The position numbers and the translations under genes were made by a program. Of a stretch of DNA of 64,000 nucleotides, positions 1-10,300 are shown one piece after another. Position 1 is the first letter of the stretch. The number at the start of each line of letters is the position of its first letter. Under the pieces are notes generated by a model, which had not been told where the DNA came from, did not search any database, and saw only the letters and a list, made by a program, of their open reading frames with translations. The DNA lies in the NCBI GenBank assembly GCA_963825315.1, contig CAWGST010000001.1:2294001-2358000 (forward strand). Reading direction: 5' to 3'. Source of the DNA: DASRLE01 sp963825315 (GTDB lineage Bacteria; Verrucomicrobiota; Verrucomicrobiia; Limisphaerales; Palsa-1400).

Positions 1-475
1 GGCTCAGATTGGTCGAGCCGGCGGAGATGGCCAGGGTAAAAATGGCCAGCATCATCGCCGGTTCGGCGATGGCGGAAAGGGTCATCTCCCGGCTGCTGCC
101 CATGCCCCCAAATGCGCTCGCCGGGTCCAGTCCTCCCAGCGCGAGGAAGAACCGGCCCAGCGCCAGCAATCCGACCAGCGCCAAAGCGCCGCCGAAGAGG
201 CCCAGCGGCGCTTGCGCGGCCACCATCGGCACCAGCAGCCCCGCGCATAGCGACGTCAGAAACACCAGATAAGGCGCAAGGGGAAAAACCCACGAGGCGT
301 GCTCGGAGATGACCATGTCCTTGCGCAGAAACTTGAGCAGATCCAGGAAAGGCTGCCAGACCGGAGGACCGCGCCGGTTTTGCAACAGCGCCTTCCACTT
401 CCTGATGAGGCCGCTGAGCAGCGGCGCCAGCAAAAGAAGCAACGCGGTTTGCGCAAGGATCAGTGGCAGGTTCAT
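1..475 (-). CDS. hyfC: Hydrogenase-4 / formate hydrogenlyase membrane subunit C (HyfC/HycD, NuoH-like), partial
   Basis: This gene is cut by the window edge; about 158 N-terminal residues are visible, reading from an ATG at 475. The visible protein is very hydrophobic, with several membrane segments, and carries the family sequence RRGPPVWQPFLDLLKFLRK near residue 34, typical of NuoH/HycD-type subunits that form the quinone-side or proton-channel part of group-4 hydrogenases and complex I. A later SSREMTLSAIAEPAMML segment matches the same family. The start overlaps the stop of hyfB by four bases (ATGA), so the two are translationally coupled. The C-terminus and the hydrogenase catalytic subunits lie outside the window, so the exact enzyme cannot be named. 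Confidence 0.85.
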   Translation of the reverse strand, partial: MNLPLILAQTALLLLLAPLLSGLIRKWKALLQNRRGPPVWQPFLDLLKFLRKDMVISEHASWVFPLAPYLVFLTSLCAGLLVPMVAAQAPLGLFGGALALVGLLALGRFFLALGGLDPASAFGGMGSSREMTLSAIAEPAMMLAIFTLAISAGSTNLS

Positions 476-2520
476 AAGGCGAAGATCAGCAGCAACAAAA
501 GTGTGATGAAGATGTAAAGCAGGTAGGCGTGAATGCTGCCCGCCTGCAGCGCGCGAATCCGCCGCGACATGCGCACAATCGAAATTCGCAGCGGGCGGTA
601 AAGACGCTGCACAAACACCTCCTCGATGTGGCTTTCAAACCGGACGTTGGTGGCAAAGTAGGGCGAAAAGTCGTATTCGCGCTGCGTGTCGCGCCGCGGG
701 CGGAAGAGCGCCTTGAAGATCATCCGAACCGGCTTCGAGAAACCCGTGGCGGTGTATTCCATCTGCGGCGTCAAACCGCGCTGCCCGCAGGCCCAGGTCG
801 GGCCGCGGCGCGTCTTCGTTTTGCGCGCGAGGGCCAGCCAGAGCACAAAGGGAATCGGCAGCAGGCACAGCCCCATCAGCACCAGGCCGGGGGTGGAGAC
901 GGTGCCGGCTTTTTCGGTCAGCGACGCCAGCACCAGACCGTTGGCCACGCTGAGTTGCCCGCTGATTTGCCGCCCGGTCAGTTGCTGCGTGAGCGGATCA
1001 AGCAAACGGACAAACGCCGTCGGAAAAAATCCCAGCAACAGGCAGGCCGCCGTCAGAACGGCCATGCCGATGCGCATGGAAGGAGCGGCCTCGCGCGCGT
1101 TCCGGGCCGGCTCGCTGCGCGGTTGGGCCAGGAAGGTGATGCCGAAGGCCTTGACGAAGCACACGGCCGCCAGCGCGCCGGTCAAGGCCAGCATCGCGCC
1201 CCCCAAAGGAAAGACCAGGCGCCACAAGCTTTCGCTCGTGCCGAAGCCTTGCAGCAAGGCCTGATACGTGAGCCACTCGCTGACAAAGCCGTTGAGCGGC
1301 GGCAGGGCGGAGATGGCGACAGCGCCAATGAGAAAGTAAAAGGCCGTGTCCGGCATTCGTTTGGCCAGACCGCCCATTTCTTCCATGTTGCGCGTATGGG
1401 TCGAGTGCGCCACCGCGCCCGCGCCGAGGAACAACAACCCTTTGAACGCGGCGTGATTGATGGTGTGATACATCCCGGCAATCAAACTGAGCGCGGCCAG
1501 CAGCGGGTGTCCCTCATGCAGGAAAACCAGCGCCGCGCCCAAGCCCATCAGGATGATGCCGATGTTTTCGATGCTGTGATAGGCCAGCAGGCGCTTGAGA
1601 TCGTGCTCCATCAATGCGTAGAGCACGCCAAGGACGGCGGAAACCGTGCCGGCCACCAGCACCGTCACTCCCCACCACAGCGGCGGCGGCCCAAGAAAGT
1701 CGAAGCAGACCCGTGTCAGCCCGTAGATGCCGGTCTTGATCAGCACGCCGGACATCAGGGCGGAGACGTTGCCGGGCGCGACCGGATGGGCCGCCGGCAG
1801 CCAAATGTGCAGCGGCACGATGCCGGCCTTGATGCCGAAGCCGAGCAGGAACAGGACGAAAGCGGCGTCGCGTTTGCCGGCTGACATTTTCGCGCCCAAA
1901 CCATGCAGACTGTCGAAGCTGTAATCACCCGAAACCTGAAAGAGCAGCAGAAAGCCCAGAATGACGCACCCGGCGTCAATGTGCGACATGACGAAGAAAA
2001 GCACCCCGGCCTGGCGCGTCTCCGGCTGCTCATGTTCGAAGCTGACCAGGCAATAGGCCGTCAGCGCCATCAGTTCCCAGGCGATGAGAAAGAGCCAGAT
2101 GCTATTGGCCACGAACGTCAACGCCGTCGCCAGCAGCAGCGCGTTGAAGAAAGCGCCGAGCACGCCCACGTTTTTGCGCCCGAAGAAAACCTTCGCGTAA
2201 TCCAGCGAATAAATCGAGATGGCGCACCCCAGCAGCGACGCCACCATGAGAAAGAACGCGCCCAGCCCGTCGAGCCGGACACTGAACTTGATGTAAGGAA
2301 TCAGGGTGGGCAACAGTTCGCCCTGCCAGGACGGGACCGCGGCTCCGCTGCCGAGAAAGAGAAGGGCGGCCAGCAGTCCGCTCAGGCCCGAGAGGGCTGC
2401 CGCGCCGAAGGAGAAGGCCGCGGCCCATTTCTCGCGGCGCATGAACAACAAACCCCCCACGGCTCCGGCGGCATAGCCGCAAAGCGACGTAACGAGCAGC
2501 GTGGCGGGTTGGATGTTCAA
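472..2520 (-). CDS. hyfB: Hydrogenase-4 component B-like proton-translocating subunit (HyfB)
   Basis: A 682-residue polytopic membrane protein of the NuoL/HyfB antiporter-like family. It has many hydrophobic helices, a core containing SALMSGVLIKTGIYGL and LLAYHSIENIGIILMGLG, and AALPPLNGFVSEWL-type sequence (here SALPPLNGFVSEWL), all hallmarks of Proton_antipo_M subunits. In Hyf/Hyc complexes this subunit couples redox chemistry to ion translocation. The apparent start is TTG at 2520; no in-frame ATG occurs until about residue 27, so the start is uncertain. It follows the zinc-ribbon gene by 36 bases and overlaps hyfC by four. MrpD-like or formate-hydrogenlyase roles cannot be separated without the missing neighbours. 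Confidence 0.88.
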   Translation of the reverse strand: MNIQPATLLVTSLCGYAAGAVGGLLFMRREKWAAAFSFGAAALSGLSGLLAALLFLGSGAAVPSWQGELLPTLIPYIKFSVRLDGLGAFFLMVASLLGCAISIYSLDYAKVFFGRKNVGVLGAFFNALLLATALTFVANSIWLFLIAWELMALTAYCLVSFEHEQPETRQAGVLFFVMSHIDAGCVILGFLLLFQVSGDYSFDSLHGLGAKMSAGKRDAAFVLFLLGFGIKAGIVPLHIWLPAAHPVAPGNVSALMSGVLIKTGIYGLTRVCFDFLGPPPLWWGVTVLVAGTVSAVLGVLYALMEHDLKRLLAYHSIENIGIILMGLGAALVFLHEGHPLLAALSLIAGMYHTINHAAFKGLLFLGAGAVAHSTHTRNMEEMGGLAKRMPDTAFYFLIGAVAISALPPLNGFVSEWLTYQALLQGFGTSESLWRLVFPLGGAMLALTGALAAVCFVKAFGITFLAQPRSEPARNAREAAPSMRIGMAVLTAACLLLGFFPTAFVRLLDPLTQQLTGRQISGQLSVANGLVLASLTEKAGTVSTPGLVLMGLCLLPIPFVLWLALARKTKTRRGPTWACGQRGLTPQMEYTATGFSKPVRMIFKALFRPRRDTQREYDFSPYFATNVRFESHIEEVFVQRLYRPLRISIVRMSRRIRALQAGSIHAYLLYIFITLLLLLIFAL

Positions 2521-2556
2521 GGCGATGCCAGTGCGGACGCGGGGGCCATGGCCGCG

Positions 2557-2940
2557 TCAACCGGCATGTGCGTGTGCGAACGATTCCTTTTTGTGCCTGG
2601 CAGTCCTGACAACTGGCCGCAAACTCACCGGAACGACCGGTTCATTTGCCGGGAGGAAAAGGTAGCGGCCGCAATTGCCGCACACCTGAATGTCGCTCGC
2701 ATGAGCCAGATCGGCCAGCGCGCCGATGGCAACCCTCAGATGACATTCCGTGCAGACGCCATTGCGCACGATGGCCACGCCCTTTTTGCCGTGCGCCAGC
2801 AACCGGTCATAGTGCGTCAACACGACGCTGGGGATGGTCTTGCGGATCGTTTCCATGGCTTCTTCCCGCTTCCGCTGGCCCGGACCGGATTGAAGTTGGA
2901 GTGTCTGAAGCGCGAACAAACTTTCCATGATATTCTTCAT
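2557..2940 (-). CDS. Small C4-type zinc-ribbon protein (DUF164 C-terminal-like)
   Basis: A protein of about 127 residues when started at the ATG at 2940; an earlier in-frame start at 2961 is possible. Its centre carries GVCTECHLRV and, 17 residues later, VCGNCGRYLFLP: two CxxC knuckles of the C4 zinc-ribbon seen at the end of DUF164-type coiled-coil proteins. The preceding IPSVVLTHYDRLLAHGKKGVAIV is also typical of that family, but the long coiled coil normally found in front is reduced to about 35 residues. It lies just upstream of hyfB on the same strand and may be cotranscribed with it. Its function is not known; nucleic-acid or protein binding is likely. Confidence 0.7.
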   Translation of the reverse strand: MKNIMESLFALQTLQLQSGPGQRKREEAMETIRKTIPSVVLTHYDRLLAHGKKGVAIVRNGVCTECHLRVAIGALADLAHASDIQVCGNCGRYLFLPANEPVVPVSLRPVVRTARHKKESFAHAHAG

Positions 2941-3063
2941 AGCGCCCCCATAATAACACAACCGCCCGGCCGTTGGACAGCCAAAAATAATAGATTAAAT
3001 CCCCGCCGATCTTGCCGTAAATCCAGGAACAGGCCATAATGGCAAAAGGCGCGGAGCTTTGTT

Positions 3064-4146
3064 ATGAGTAATGGCATGACCATCACTGGAGAATTCAAAC
3101 GATTTGATTCGCGCGCAACGGCATTTTGGGTGTTTTTCAGTCTGGTGATTGTGGCCATCGTTGGCGTGGTTGATTACCTCACGGGCTTCGAACTTGATTT
3201 TTTCGCGTTTTACCTGATTCCAGTGTGCCTGGCTGTGTGGTATGTTGGCCGGGGTTTTGGAATTTTTGTTTCGGCGTTGTGCGTCGTGGTCTCGACCGCG
3301 GGCGATGTGATTGCGGGCGCGCGGTATTCCAGTTCGCTGGTTCCTGTCTGGAACACCGCCATTGCGCTCACGTTTTTCCTTGTGGTCGTTTGGATTCTGG
3401 CCAAGTTGCGTTCCTTGAACAACGAACTGGAAGAACGCGTGCGCCAGCGCACGGCGGCGCTGAACAAAGAAATACAGGAGCGCATGCGGCTGGAAGAGGA
3501 AATCCTGAGCATCAGCGAGCGCGAACAACAACGAATCGGTCACGATCTGCACGACAGCTTGTGTCAGCACCTGACCGGCGTGGCATTGGCGGGGGAAGTT
3601 TTGAGCGGGCAATTGGCGGCCAAATCACTTCCCGAAGCGAAGGCGCTGGACCATATCGTGGAAATGGTCGAAGGCGCCATTGACCTTACCCGCACCCTGG
3701 CGCGCGGTCTTCATCCCTTTGATCTGAAGGGCGAGGGATTCACTGACGCCCTTCGGGAATTGGCTGCCACCATTACCGAAGGATTCAAAACCCCCTGCGC
3801 TTTTGAATGTGAGAGGCCCGTGGAGATTCGTGAACCGGGCGTTGCCACTCATCTGTATCGCATCACGCAAGAGGCGATCACCAACGCGGTCAAACACAGC
3901 AACGCCGGGAAGATCGTCGTGCGCCTTGAGGCCGGGAGCGATGGCCTCACGCTGACGATCTGCGATGATGGTGTTGGCGTGCCCCCAAAAATGCCGGGCG
4001 GCATGGGCTTGCGCACCATGGCCCACCGGGCCAGTGTGATCGGCGCAACCTTCAGCGTTGAGCGCCAGCTTCCACGCGGCACGCGCGTCACTTGCAAATT
4101 GCCTGAGGGCAGCTTTGCTTCCGAAACCCATGACACAAAAGGCTAA
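3064..4146 (+). CDS. Membrane-bound NarL-type sensor histidine kinase
   Basis: A 360-residue kinase. Three or four hydrophobic helices (about residues 18-40, 46-80, 95-115) form the N-terminal sensor, followed by a coiled coil rich in Glu/Arg. The HisKA_3 dimerisation box reads REQQRIGHDLHDSLCQHL with the likely phosphorylated His at about 163. The HATPase domain shows EAITNAVKHS (N box), DDGVGVP (G1) and GGMGLRTMAHRA (G2). This is the NarX/LiaS/DegS class that pairs with LuxR-type regulators. A GGAG sits about 9 bases before the ATG. The stop overlaps the next gene by 17 bases, so kinase and regulator are one unit. The signal is unknown; the metal-efflux operon downstream makes metal stress one guess. 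Confidence 0.9.
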   Translation: MSNGMTITGEFKRFDSRATAFWVFFSLVIVAIVGVVDYLTGFELDFFAFYLIPVCLAVWYVGRGFGIFVSALCVVVSTAGDVIAGARYSSSLVPVWNTAIALTFFLVVVWILAKLRSLNNELEERVRQRTAALNKEIQERMRLEEEILSISEREQQRIGHDLHDSLCQHLTGVALAGEVLSGQLAAKSLPEAKALDHIVEMVEGAIDLTRTLARGLHPFDLKGEGFTDALRELAATITEGFKTPCAFECERPVEIREPGVATHLYRITQEAITNAVKHSNAGKIVVRLEAGSDGLTLTICDDGVGVPPKMPGGMGLRTMAHRASVIGATFSVERQLPRGTRVTCKLPEGSFASETHDTKG

Positions 4147-4789
4147 AGTTCTGTTGGTGGATGACCATCCATTGGTGCGCGAATGGCTCGCCAATTTAAT
4201 CAATCAGCAATCCGACCTCGAAGTCTGTGGAGAGGCGGACAACGCTCCGAAGGCATTGCAAATGATTGGCGTGGTGAATCCCGCGGTCGCCATCGTGGAT
4301 ATTTCGATGGAGGGCGGCTCGGGCCTGGAACTGATCAAGAACATCAAGGCGGGTTATCCCAACGTGATGGTGATCGTGCTTTCCATGCACGACGAAGCGC
4401 TTTACGGCGAACGGGCGCTTCGCGCCGGGGCGCGGGGTTACATCATGAAAAGGGAGGCGACCAAAAGAGTCCTTGAAGCAATTCGCTCTGTTCTTGGCGG
4501 GAAGCTTTACCTCAGCGATAAAATGGCCATGCTCATGGCCGAGAAGTTTGTCGAAGGGCGGCCCAAAACGGCAGGCTCCGTGATTGAAAAGCTCAGCGAC
4601 CGCGAGTTGGAAGTGTTTCAGTTGTTGGGCCGTGGTTACAGCACGCGGCAAATCGCGGACGAACTGCATGTGAGCTTCAAGACCGTTCAGTCCTTTTGCG
4701 CCCGCATCAAGGAAAAGCTCAATTTTGCCAATGCTGCCGAACTGTTGCGTGAAGCCGTGCGCTGGCACGACCGTCAGCAGGAAAAATAA
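4130..4789 (+). CDS. LuxR/NarL-family response regulator
   Basis: A 219-residue regulator when started at the ATG at 4130, which lies inside the end of the kinase gene; the in-frame extension upstream has no receiver character. The receiver domain begins KVLLVDDHPLVREWL (acidic pair at 11-12) and carries the phosphoacceptor Asp at about 57 in VAIVDISMEG. The C-terminal helix-turn-helix reads LSDRELEVFQLLGRGYSTRQIADELHVSFKTV split over residues 155-190, a standard GerE/LuxR domain. It is the cognate partner of the kinase just upstream. The czcCBA operon starts 91 bases downstream on the same strand and is a plausible target. Confidence 0.92.
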   Translation: MTQKAKVLLVDDHPLVREWLANLINQQSDLEVCGEADNAPKALQMIGVVNPAVAIVDISMEGGSGLELIKNIKAGYPNVMVIVLSMHDEALYGERALRAGARGYIMKREATKRVLEAIRSVLGGKLYLSDKMAMLMAEKFVEGRPKTAGSVIEKLSDRELEVFQLLGRGYSTRQIADELHVSFKTVQSFCARIKEKLNFANAAELLREAVRWHDRQQEK

Positions 4790-4880
4790 TCCGGCCGCAC
4801 AAGTGTGCGGTCTTATCCTACAAAAGGTTTAGGCGGCGCTCTACAGACATCCCACCCTGCCGGCATTTATCATCGCGGGG

Positions 4881-6179
4881 GTGAAAATTGGCCTTCTGCT
4901 CTGTTTCTATTGTTCGGCGGCGGCCTTGGGGCAATCGAATGCTTCCAATGCGCCCAACCTTGCCTTGGCCGACGCCAAACAAATCGCCTTCCAACGAAAC
5001 TGGGATTTATTGACGGCCAAAAGCGGCATTGACTCTGCAACGGCGCAATTCATTGTTGCGAAGGAATTTCCCAATCCAATGGCCAGTCTCACCACGTCCG
5101 ACCTGGCCACGCATCACATCGCGACCACCGAAGGCAACGGCGTCTGGCAGCGCAGTTATGATACGATTGCCGCCGTCAGCCAACTGATCGAGATCGGAGG
5201 CAAGCGGCATGACCGCCAGGCGGCGGCGCGCGCCGGAACCAGGGGCGCCAGGGCGCGCTTTTATGACGCCAGGCGGACCTTGGACCAGGGCGTGACCAAG
5301 GCCTACGTGGCCGCGTTGCTGGCCGGGTATAACGAGCAGGTTTTGGCCGAGTCGGCCCGCTTTATGAAGCGCGAGGCGGACATCGCCCAGTCTCGTTTCG
5401 CGGCGGGAGACTTGTCGGATTCGGACTTCAAACAGATTCAAATCGGCGCGGAGCAATTTGAGTTGCAGGAAGCCGCCGCCCATGCCGCCGCCATCCAGGC
5501 CAGAATACAGGTCGAAATACTGATGGGCGTGCGTCAACCCAAAGGAAACTGGACGCCTGCGGACACGTTGGAGCGGATGGACGCGGTTGTTCCTCCGCTG
5601 CCGCAAGCCACCGCCGGCGCCGCCCGTCCGGATGTGCTGGCGGCAGAGGCGGATTTGCGCGGCGGGCAATTCAATCTCAAGCTGCAAAGAGCGATGCGGA
5701 TTCCCGACCCGACCTTTTCCATTCAATACGAACACAATCCGGTGCCGCCCGGCCCGCCGCCGGATGACACTTTTGGCATTGGTGTTTCCTTTCCGCTGCC
5801 TCTTTGGAACCGCAATGGCGGCAACATCAAGGCGGCGCAAGCGGCCGTGGATCAGTTCGAGCTGGCCCTGGGCAAAATCAAGGCGCAGAACGCCTCGGAT
5901 GTGGCCAACGCGCAAGTGGAATACCGGGAGGCGTACGACCGGTTGCAACGCCATCAGACGCTCATCGTGCCGCAATCGGCCAAAAGCCGGGCCGCGGTCT
6001 CGTTTGCCTTCGAGAAAGGCGCGGCCACTTTGGTGGATTTATTGGAAGCCGAACGGACCGACAACACCGTGCGGATGGCCCTGGCCCAGGCCCAATCGGA
6101 CACGGCCAGCGCGGTGGCCGACGTGATGGCGGCGCAAAATGTGCTGTCCGAAACAGAATTGGAGTCAAACAAAAGATGA
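4881..6179 (+). CDS. czcC: CzcC-like outer-membrane efflux protein (TolC family)
   Basis: A 432-residue outer-membrane channel of the TolC/CzcC family. The start is GTG at 4881 after a GGGG run, giving a short signal peptide (MKIGLLLCFYCSAAALGQS). Long amphipathic helices rich in Ala and Gln follow, with an FGIGVSFPLPLWNRNGGNI turn near residue 300 that is characteristic of the second half of OEP-domain proteins in CzcC. It is the first gene of czcCBA and overlaps czcB by four bases (ATGA). It should form the exit duct for metal ions pumped by CzcA, but the sequence alone does not show the exact metal. Confidence 0.88.
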   Translation: MKIGLLLCFYCSAAALGQSNASNAPNLALADAKQIAFQRNWDLLTAKSGIDSATAQFIVAKEFPNPMASLTTSDLATHHIATTEGNGVWQRSYDTIAAVSQLIEIGGKRHDRQAAARAGTRGARARFYDARRTLDQGVTKAYVAALLAGYNEQVLAESARFMKREADIAQSRFAAGDLSDSDFKQIQIGAEQFELQEAAAHAAAIQARIQVEILMGVRQPKGNWTPADTLERMDAVVPPLPQATAGAARPDVLAAEADLRGGQFNLKLQRAMRIPDPTFSIQYEHNPVPPGPPPDDTFGIGVSFPLPLWNRNGGNIKAAQAAVDQFELALGKIKAQNASDVANAQVEYREAYDRLQRHQTLIVPQSAKSRAAVSFAFEKGAATLVDLLEAERTDNTVRMALAQAQSDTASAVADVMAAQNVLSETELESNKR

Positions 6180-7367
6180 AAGCAATGCGCATGATGAAAT
6201 GGCCGGGCCTGTTAATCGTATTTGGCCTGCTCGGTTGCACCAGGGATGCGGCGGTGAAGGTGGCTGAGTTGCCCGCGCCCAAGGTGGACAGCGACAAAGC
6301 CACCGTCAGCTTTGCGACCAACGCCCCCCAACTGGCCTCGATCACGTTGCAAGTCGCGCAACCGCGAACGCTCGCCGTTACGCATGTCACCGGCCGGCTC
6401 TACTGGGACGACGAGAAGACGGTTCGAGTGTTTACGCCGGTGGCGGGACGCGTCATCGCCGTTCGGGCCGACCTGGGCCAGCCGATCTCGGTTGGCACGC
6501 CGTTGGCGGAGATTGATTCGCCGGATTTCGGCCAGGCGCTGGCCAATGCGCGCACGGCGGTGGGCAATCTGGCGGCGGCGGAAAAGGCCTACACGCGCAG
6601 CCGGGACTTGCTCCAGCACGGGGCCGCCGCGCAAAAAGATGTGGAAGCGGCCCAAGCCGCCTACGTGGCCGCCGTGGCCGAGCGGGACCGGGCGGAAGCG
6701 GTATTGGCCAATTACGGGGGCAGCGATAAAAGCACCAACTCGGTTTACATCCTGCGCAGCCCCCTGGCCGGAGTGCTGGTGGAAAGGAACATCAACCCCG
6801 GCCAGGAACTGCGGGCCGATCTCATGCTGGCCAACGCCCCGAATTTGTTCGCGCCCCATTTTGTGGTGAGCGACCCCGCCAAGCTTTGGCTGCAACTGGA
6901 CGTGGCGGAAACGGACCTGACCGCGTTGCAAAAAGGGCAGCGGCTGCAAATCTCTTCCGCCGCGCTGCCCGGCAGGGTGTTTGACGGGGTGGTGGATAAT
7001 ATAGGCGACACAATGGATCCGACGACGCGGACAATCAAGGTTCGCGGGGTGGTCAACAATCCCGACAAACTGCTCAAGGCGGAAATGTATGTGATGGTGG
7101 AGGTGGTTGCAGAACCCGGACCAGGCGGGGCAAATGGGCGTCGAAGTATCCTCGAAAGCGCTCTTCATGAAAGGCGGCGATTCCTACCTCTTCATCGAAG
7201 AGTCCCCCGGCAGTTTTCAGCGCAAGCTTGTGAAAGTGGGCGTCGAAAAAGACAGCAAAGTGCCGGTCTTTGAAGGCGTCAGGGCCGGCGAAAAAGTCGT
7301 CACCGAAGGTTGCCTGCTCTTGCAGGCATTGGTTGAGCCCGGCATCCTAACCACTGACGCCGCATGA
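6176..7367 (+). CDS. czcB: CzcB-like periplasmic adaptor lipoprotein, frameshifted near its 3' end
   Basis: Membrane-fusion subunit of the CzcCBA pump. It starts MKAMRMMKWPG with a lipobox (FGLLGC), then barrel-sandwich and coiled-coil regions (VAGRVIAVRADLGQPISVG; NLAAAEKAYTRSRDLL). The reading frame that starts at 6176 runs to 7273, but family-like sequence (MGVEVSSKALFMKGGDSYLFIEE) resumes one frame over from about 7131 to the TGA at 7365-7367. Dropping one G from the GGGG at 7127-7130 rejoins the two into a 396-residue protein ending four bases into czcA, as expected for this operon. Either the gene is broken or the base is a sequencing error. Confidence 0.8.
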
Positions 7368-10300
7368 TTAACAGACTCACTACCATCGTCCTGCATCATC
7401 GCGCCGTCGTGATCGTGCTGATGGTGGTTTTTCTCATCGCCGGGGCCAACTCCTTCCACGAACTGCCGGTGGAGGCCTATCCCGATGTCACCAATGTCTC
7501 CGTGCAAATCATCACGCTCTTTCCCGGCCACGCCGCCGAAGAGGTGGAGCGCATGATTACCATCCCGATTGAGAGCGTCATGAACGGCATCCCCAAGCGC
7601 GTCTCCATGCGCTCGATTTCCTTGTTCGGCCTGTCCCAGATCACTTTGGTGTTTGAGGATGACGCCAAAAATGACGTGATCCGCAATCTGGCCAATCAAC
7701 TCCTTGGCACAGTCACATTGCCCGCGGGCGCGCAGGCCTCCCTTTCGCCCGATGCCACGCCGATTGGCGAGGTCTATCGTTACACGCTGCGCGCGTCGCC
7801 GGGCTTTCCGCCGGAGGAAGTGCGCGCGCTGGAAGACTGGGTGGTGGAAAAGAAAATGCGCTCGGTGCCGGGCGTGGTGGACGTCAATCCCTTCGGCGGA
7901 CTGACCAAGCAATATCAAGTGCTCATTGATCCGGCCAAGCTCAAGTCCTACAACCTCACTTTGCAGCAGGTCTTCACCGCCCTGTCCAACGGCAACGGCA
8001 ATGCCGGCGGTTCCTACGTCGAGCACGGCTCGGAACTCTACGTGGTGCGCGGGCTGGGGCTGGTCAGAAACATGGCTGACATCAAGGACATTGCCGTGGA
8101 CACCCGCAACGGCACGCCCATCCGCATCAGCGATATTGGCACGGTGATCATTGGCCATGCGGTGCGATTGGGCCGCGTCGGCCGGACGGCGGGCGTGACG
8201 GAAGGCGGGAAGGACGAGGACGACGTGCCCGAAGACATCATCGTGATGCGCCGGGGCGAGAACCCGCTGGAAGTCTGCGGTCGCATCGAGAAAATGGCGG
8301 ATCAAATCAACAAACGTTATCTGCCTCCGGGCGTCCGGTTGGTGACCTATTACGACCGCACCGGTTTGACCGAGCGCACCCTGCATACCGTCGGGCACAA
8401 TATGATTGAGGGCATCGGGCTGGTGCTGCTGGTCTTGATCCTTTTTCTGGGGCTGGGCAACTGGCGCTCGGCTTTGGTGGTGGCGCTGGCGGTGCCCTTT
8501 GCCTTGCTCGGCGCTTTCATGTTGCTGGATTTGCGCGGCATTCCAGCGAACCTCATTTCAATGGGGGCGATTGATTTTGGCATCATTGTCGATTCCGCCG
8601 TGGTGGTGATGGAAAATCTTCTGCGCATCTTGGAAGAGCGAAAGGGCAAAATCCGATCCGTGCCGTCCGCCATTGTGGAGGCGACGACGGATATGGGCCG
8701 GCCCATTCTGTTTTCGAAAGTGATTCTGCTGACCGCTTTCATCCCCCTCTACACCATGCAACGGGTGGAAGGCCGAATCTTCAAGCCGATGGCCCTGACG
8801 CTGACCTTCGCCTTGATCGCGGGCACCGTCTTCGCCATCGTCGTCGTTCCGGCGCTGGCCGGCATCGCCGTCCGGACGAAGATTGCGGCGCGTGAGGCCT
8901 GGATCGTGCGCTGGCTGGTGCGCCTTTATCGGCCGGCGCTGGCCTCCGCTTTAAGAGTTCCCACTGTCGTGTATATCGTTGCGGCCCTGTTGCTGGTCGT
9001 CGGCGGCATTATTTACTCCAAACTGGGAACCGAATTCCTGCCCAAACTGGACGAAGGCGAGCTATGGGTGCGGACCTTCGCCCCCCAATCCATTTCCCCG
9101 TCGGAATCGGCCAAAATCACCCAAAATGTGCGCAAGATTCTGGCTTCCTTTCCCGAGGTCCGGTATGTGGTCAGCCAACTGGGCCGGCCGGATGACGGCA
9201 CCGATATCAACGGTTGGGACATCACCGAATACAGCGTGGGCTTGAAGCCGCGCGAGCAATGGACCACGGCCCACACCCGGGACGCGCTGTGCGAGGCGAT
9301 GAACAGAAAAATCAAGGAGATTCCCGGCCTCGACACCCAATTCAGCCAATACATCGAGGACAACGTCAACGAGGCGATCTCCGGCGTGAAGAGCGAACTG
9401 GCCATTAAACTGTTCGGCGACGACCCGAACAAGCTGCAAAGCCTGGCGGATCAAATTGTCAGCATCATCAAAACCGTGCCGGGCGCCGCGGATGTGGGCA
9501 CCGATTTGTTGCTGGGCCAGCCCCAGATACAAATCATTATCAATCGCAAGGCCATTGCCCGGTACGGCCTGGCCATTGCGGACATGCAGACCATCGTCGC
9601 CACAGCCATCGGCGGCCAGGCCGCCACCCAGGTGCTGGAGGGCGAACGCACTTTCGATCTGGTGGTCAAATTAACGCCCAAGTCCGTGGCGGATCTGGAA
9701 TCCATCCGGAACATTCCGGTCTTCGGGTCCAACGGCGAACGGTTGACGCTGGGAACCTTGGCGGCGGTGGATGTTCGGTCCGGACTGGCCCGAATTGAGC
9801 GGGAGGAAAACCAGCGCCGCATCGCCATCAAGCTTTCCGTGCGCGATCGCGATCTTGGCTCGCTCGTGGCCGAAGCGGAGCAAAAGGTCAACGCCCAAGT
9901 CCGCCTGCCAACAGGCTATCGCCTGGAATGGACCGGATCATTTGAAAACGAACAGCGGGCCGAGAAGCGCCTGGCCGTCGTCGTGCCGATCACGATCCTG
10001 GCGATATTTTTCCTTTTGTTTGTGGCTTTCGACTCCGTCAAATTCGCCGTCTTAATCCTGTTGACAGTGCCCTTTTCCGCCGCGGGCGGCCTCATGGCCC
10101 TGCCCATGGCCGGGTTAAACATGTCCGTGTCCGCGCTGGTGGGGTTTGTCGCTCTTTTTGGCGTCTCGATCCAAAACAGTGTGATCCTGGTCACGCGCGT
10201 TCGCGAGTTGCGTCGGGAAGGCAGGGAAATGATGGATGCGATCAAGGAAGGCGCGACCTCGCGGGTGCGGCCCATGGTCATGACCGCGTTGATGGCGCTG

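Noticed and set aside
529..3039. Long open frames on the plus strand opposite hyfB and the zinc-ribbon gene
   Set aside because: They are rich in Arg, Gln and His, have no domain or membrane pattern, and mirror the codon structure of the minus-strand genes. They arise from high GC.
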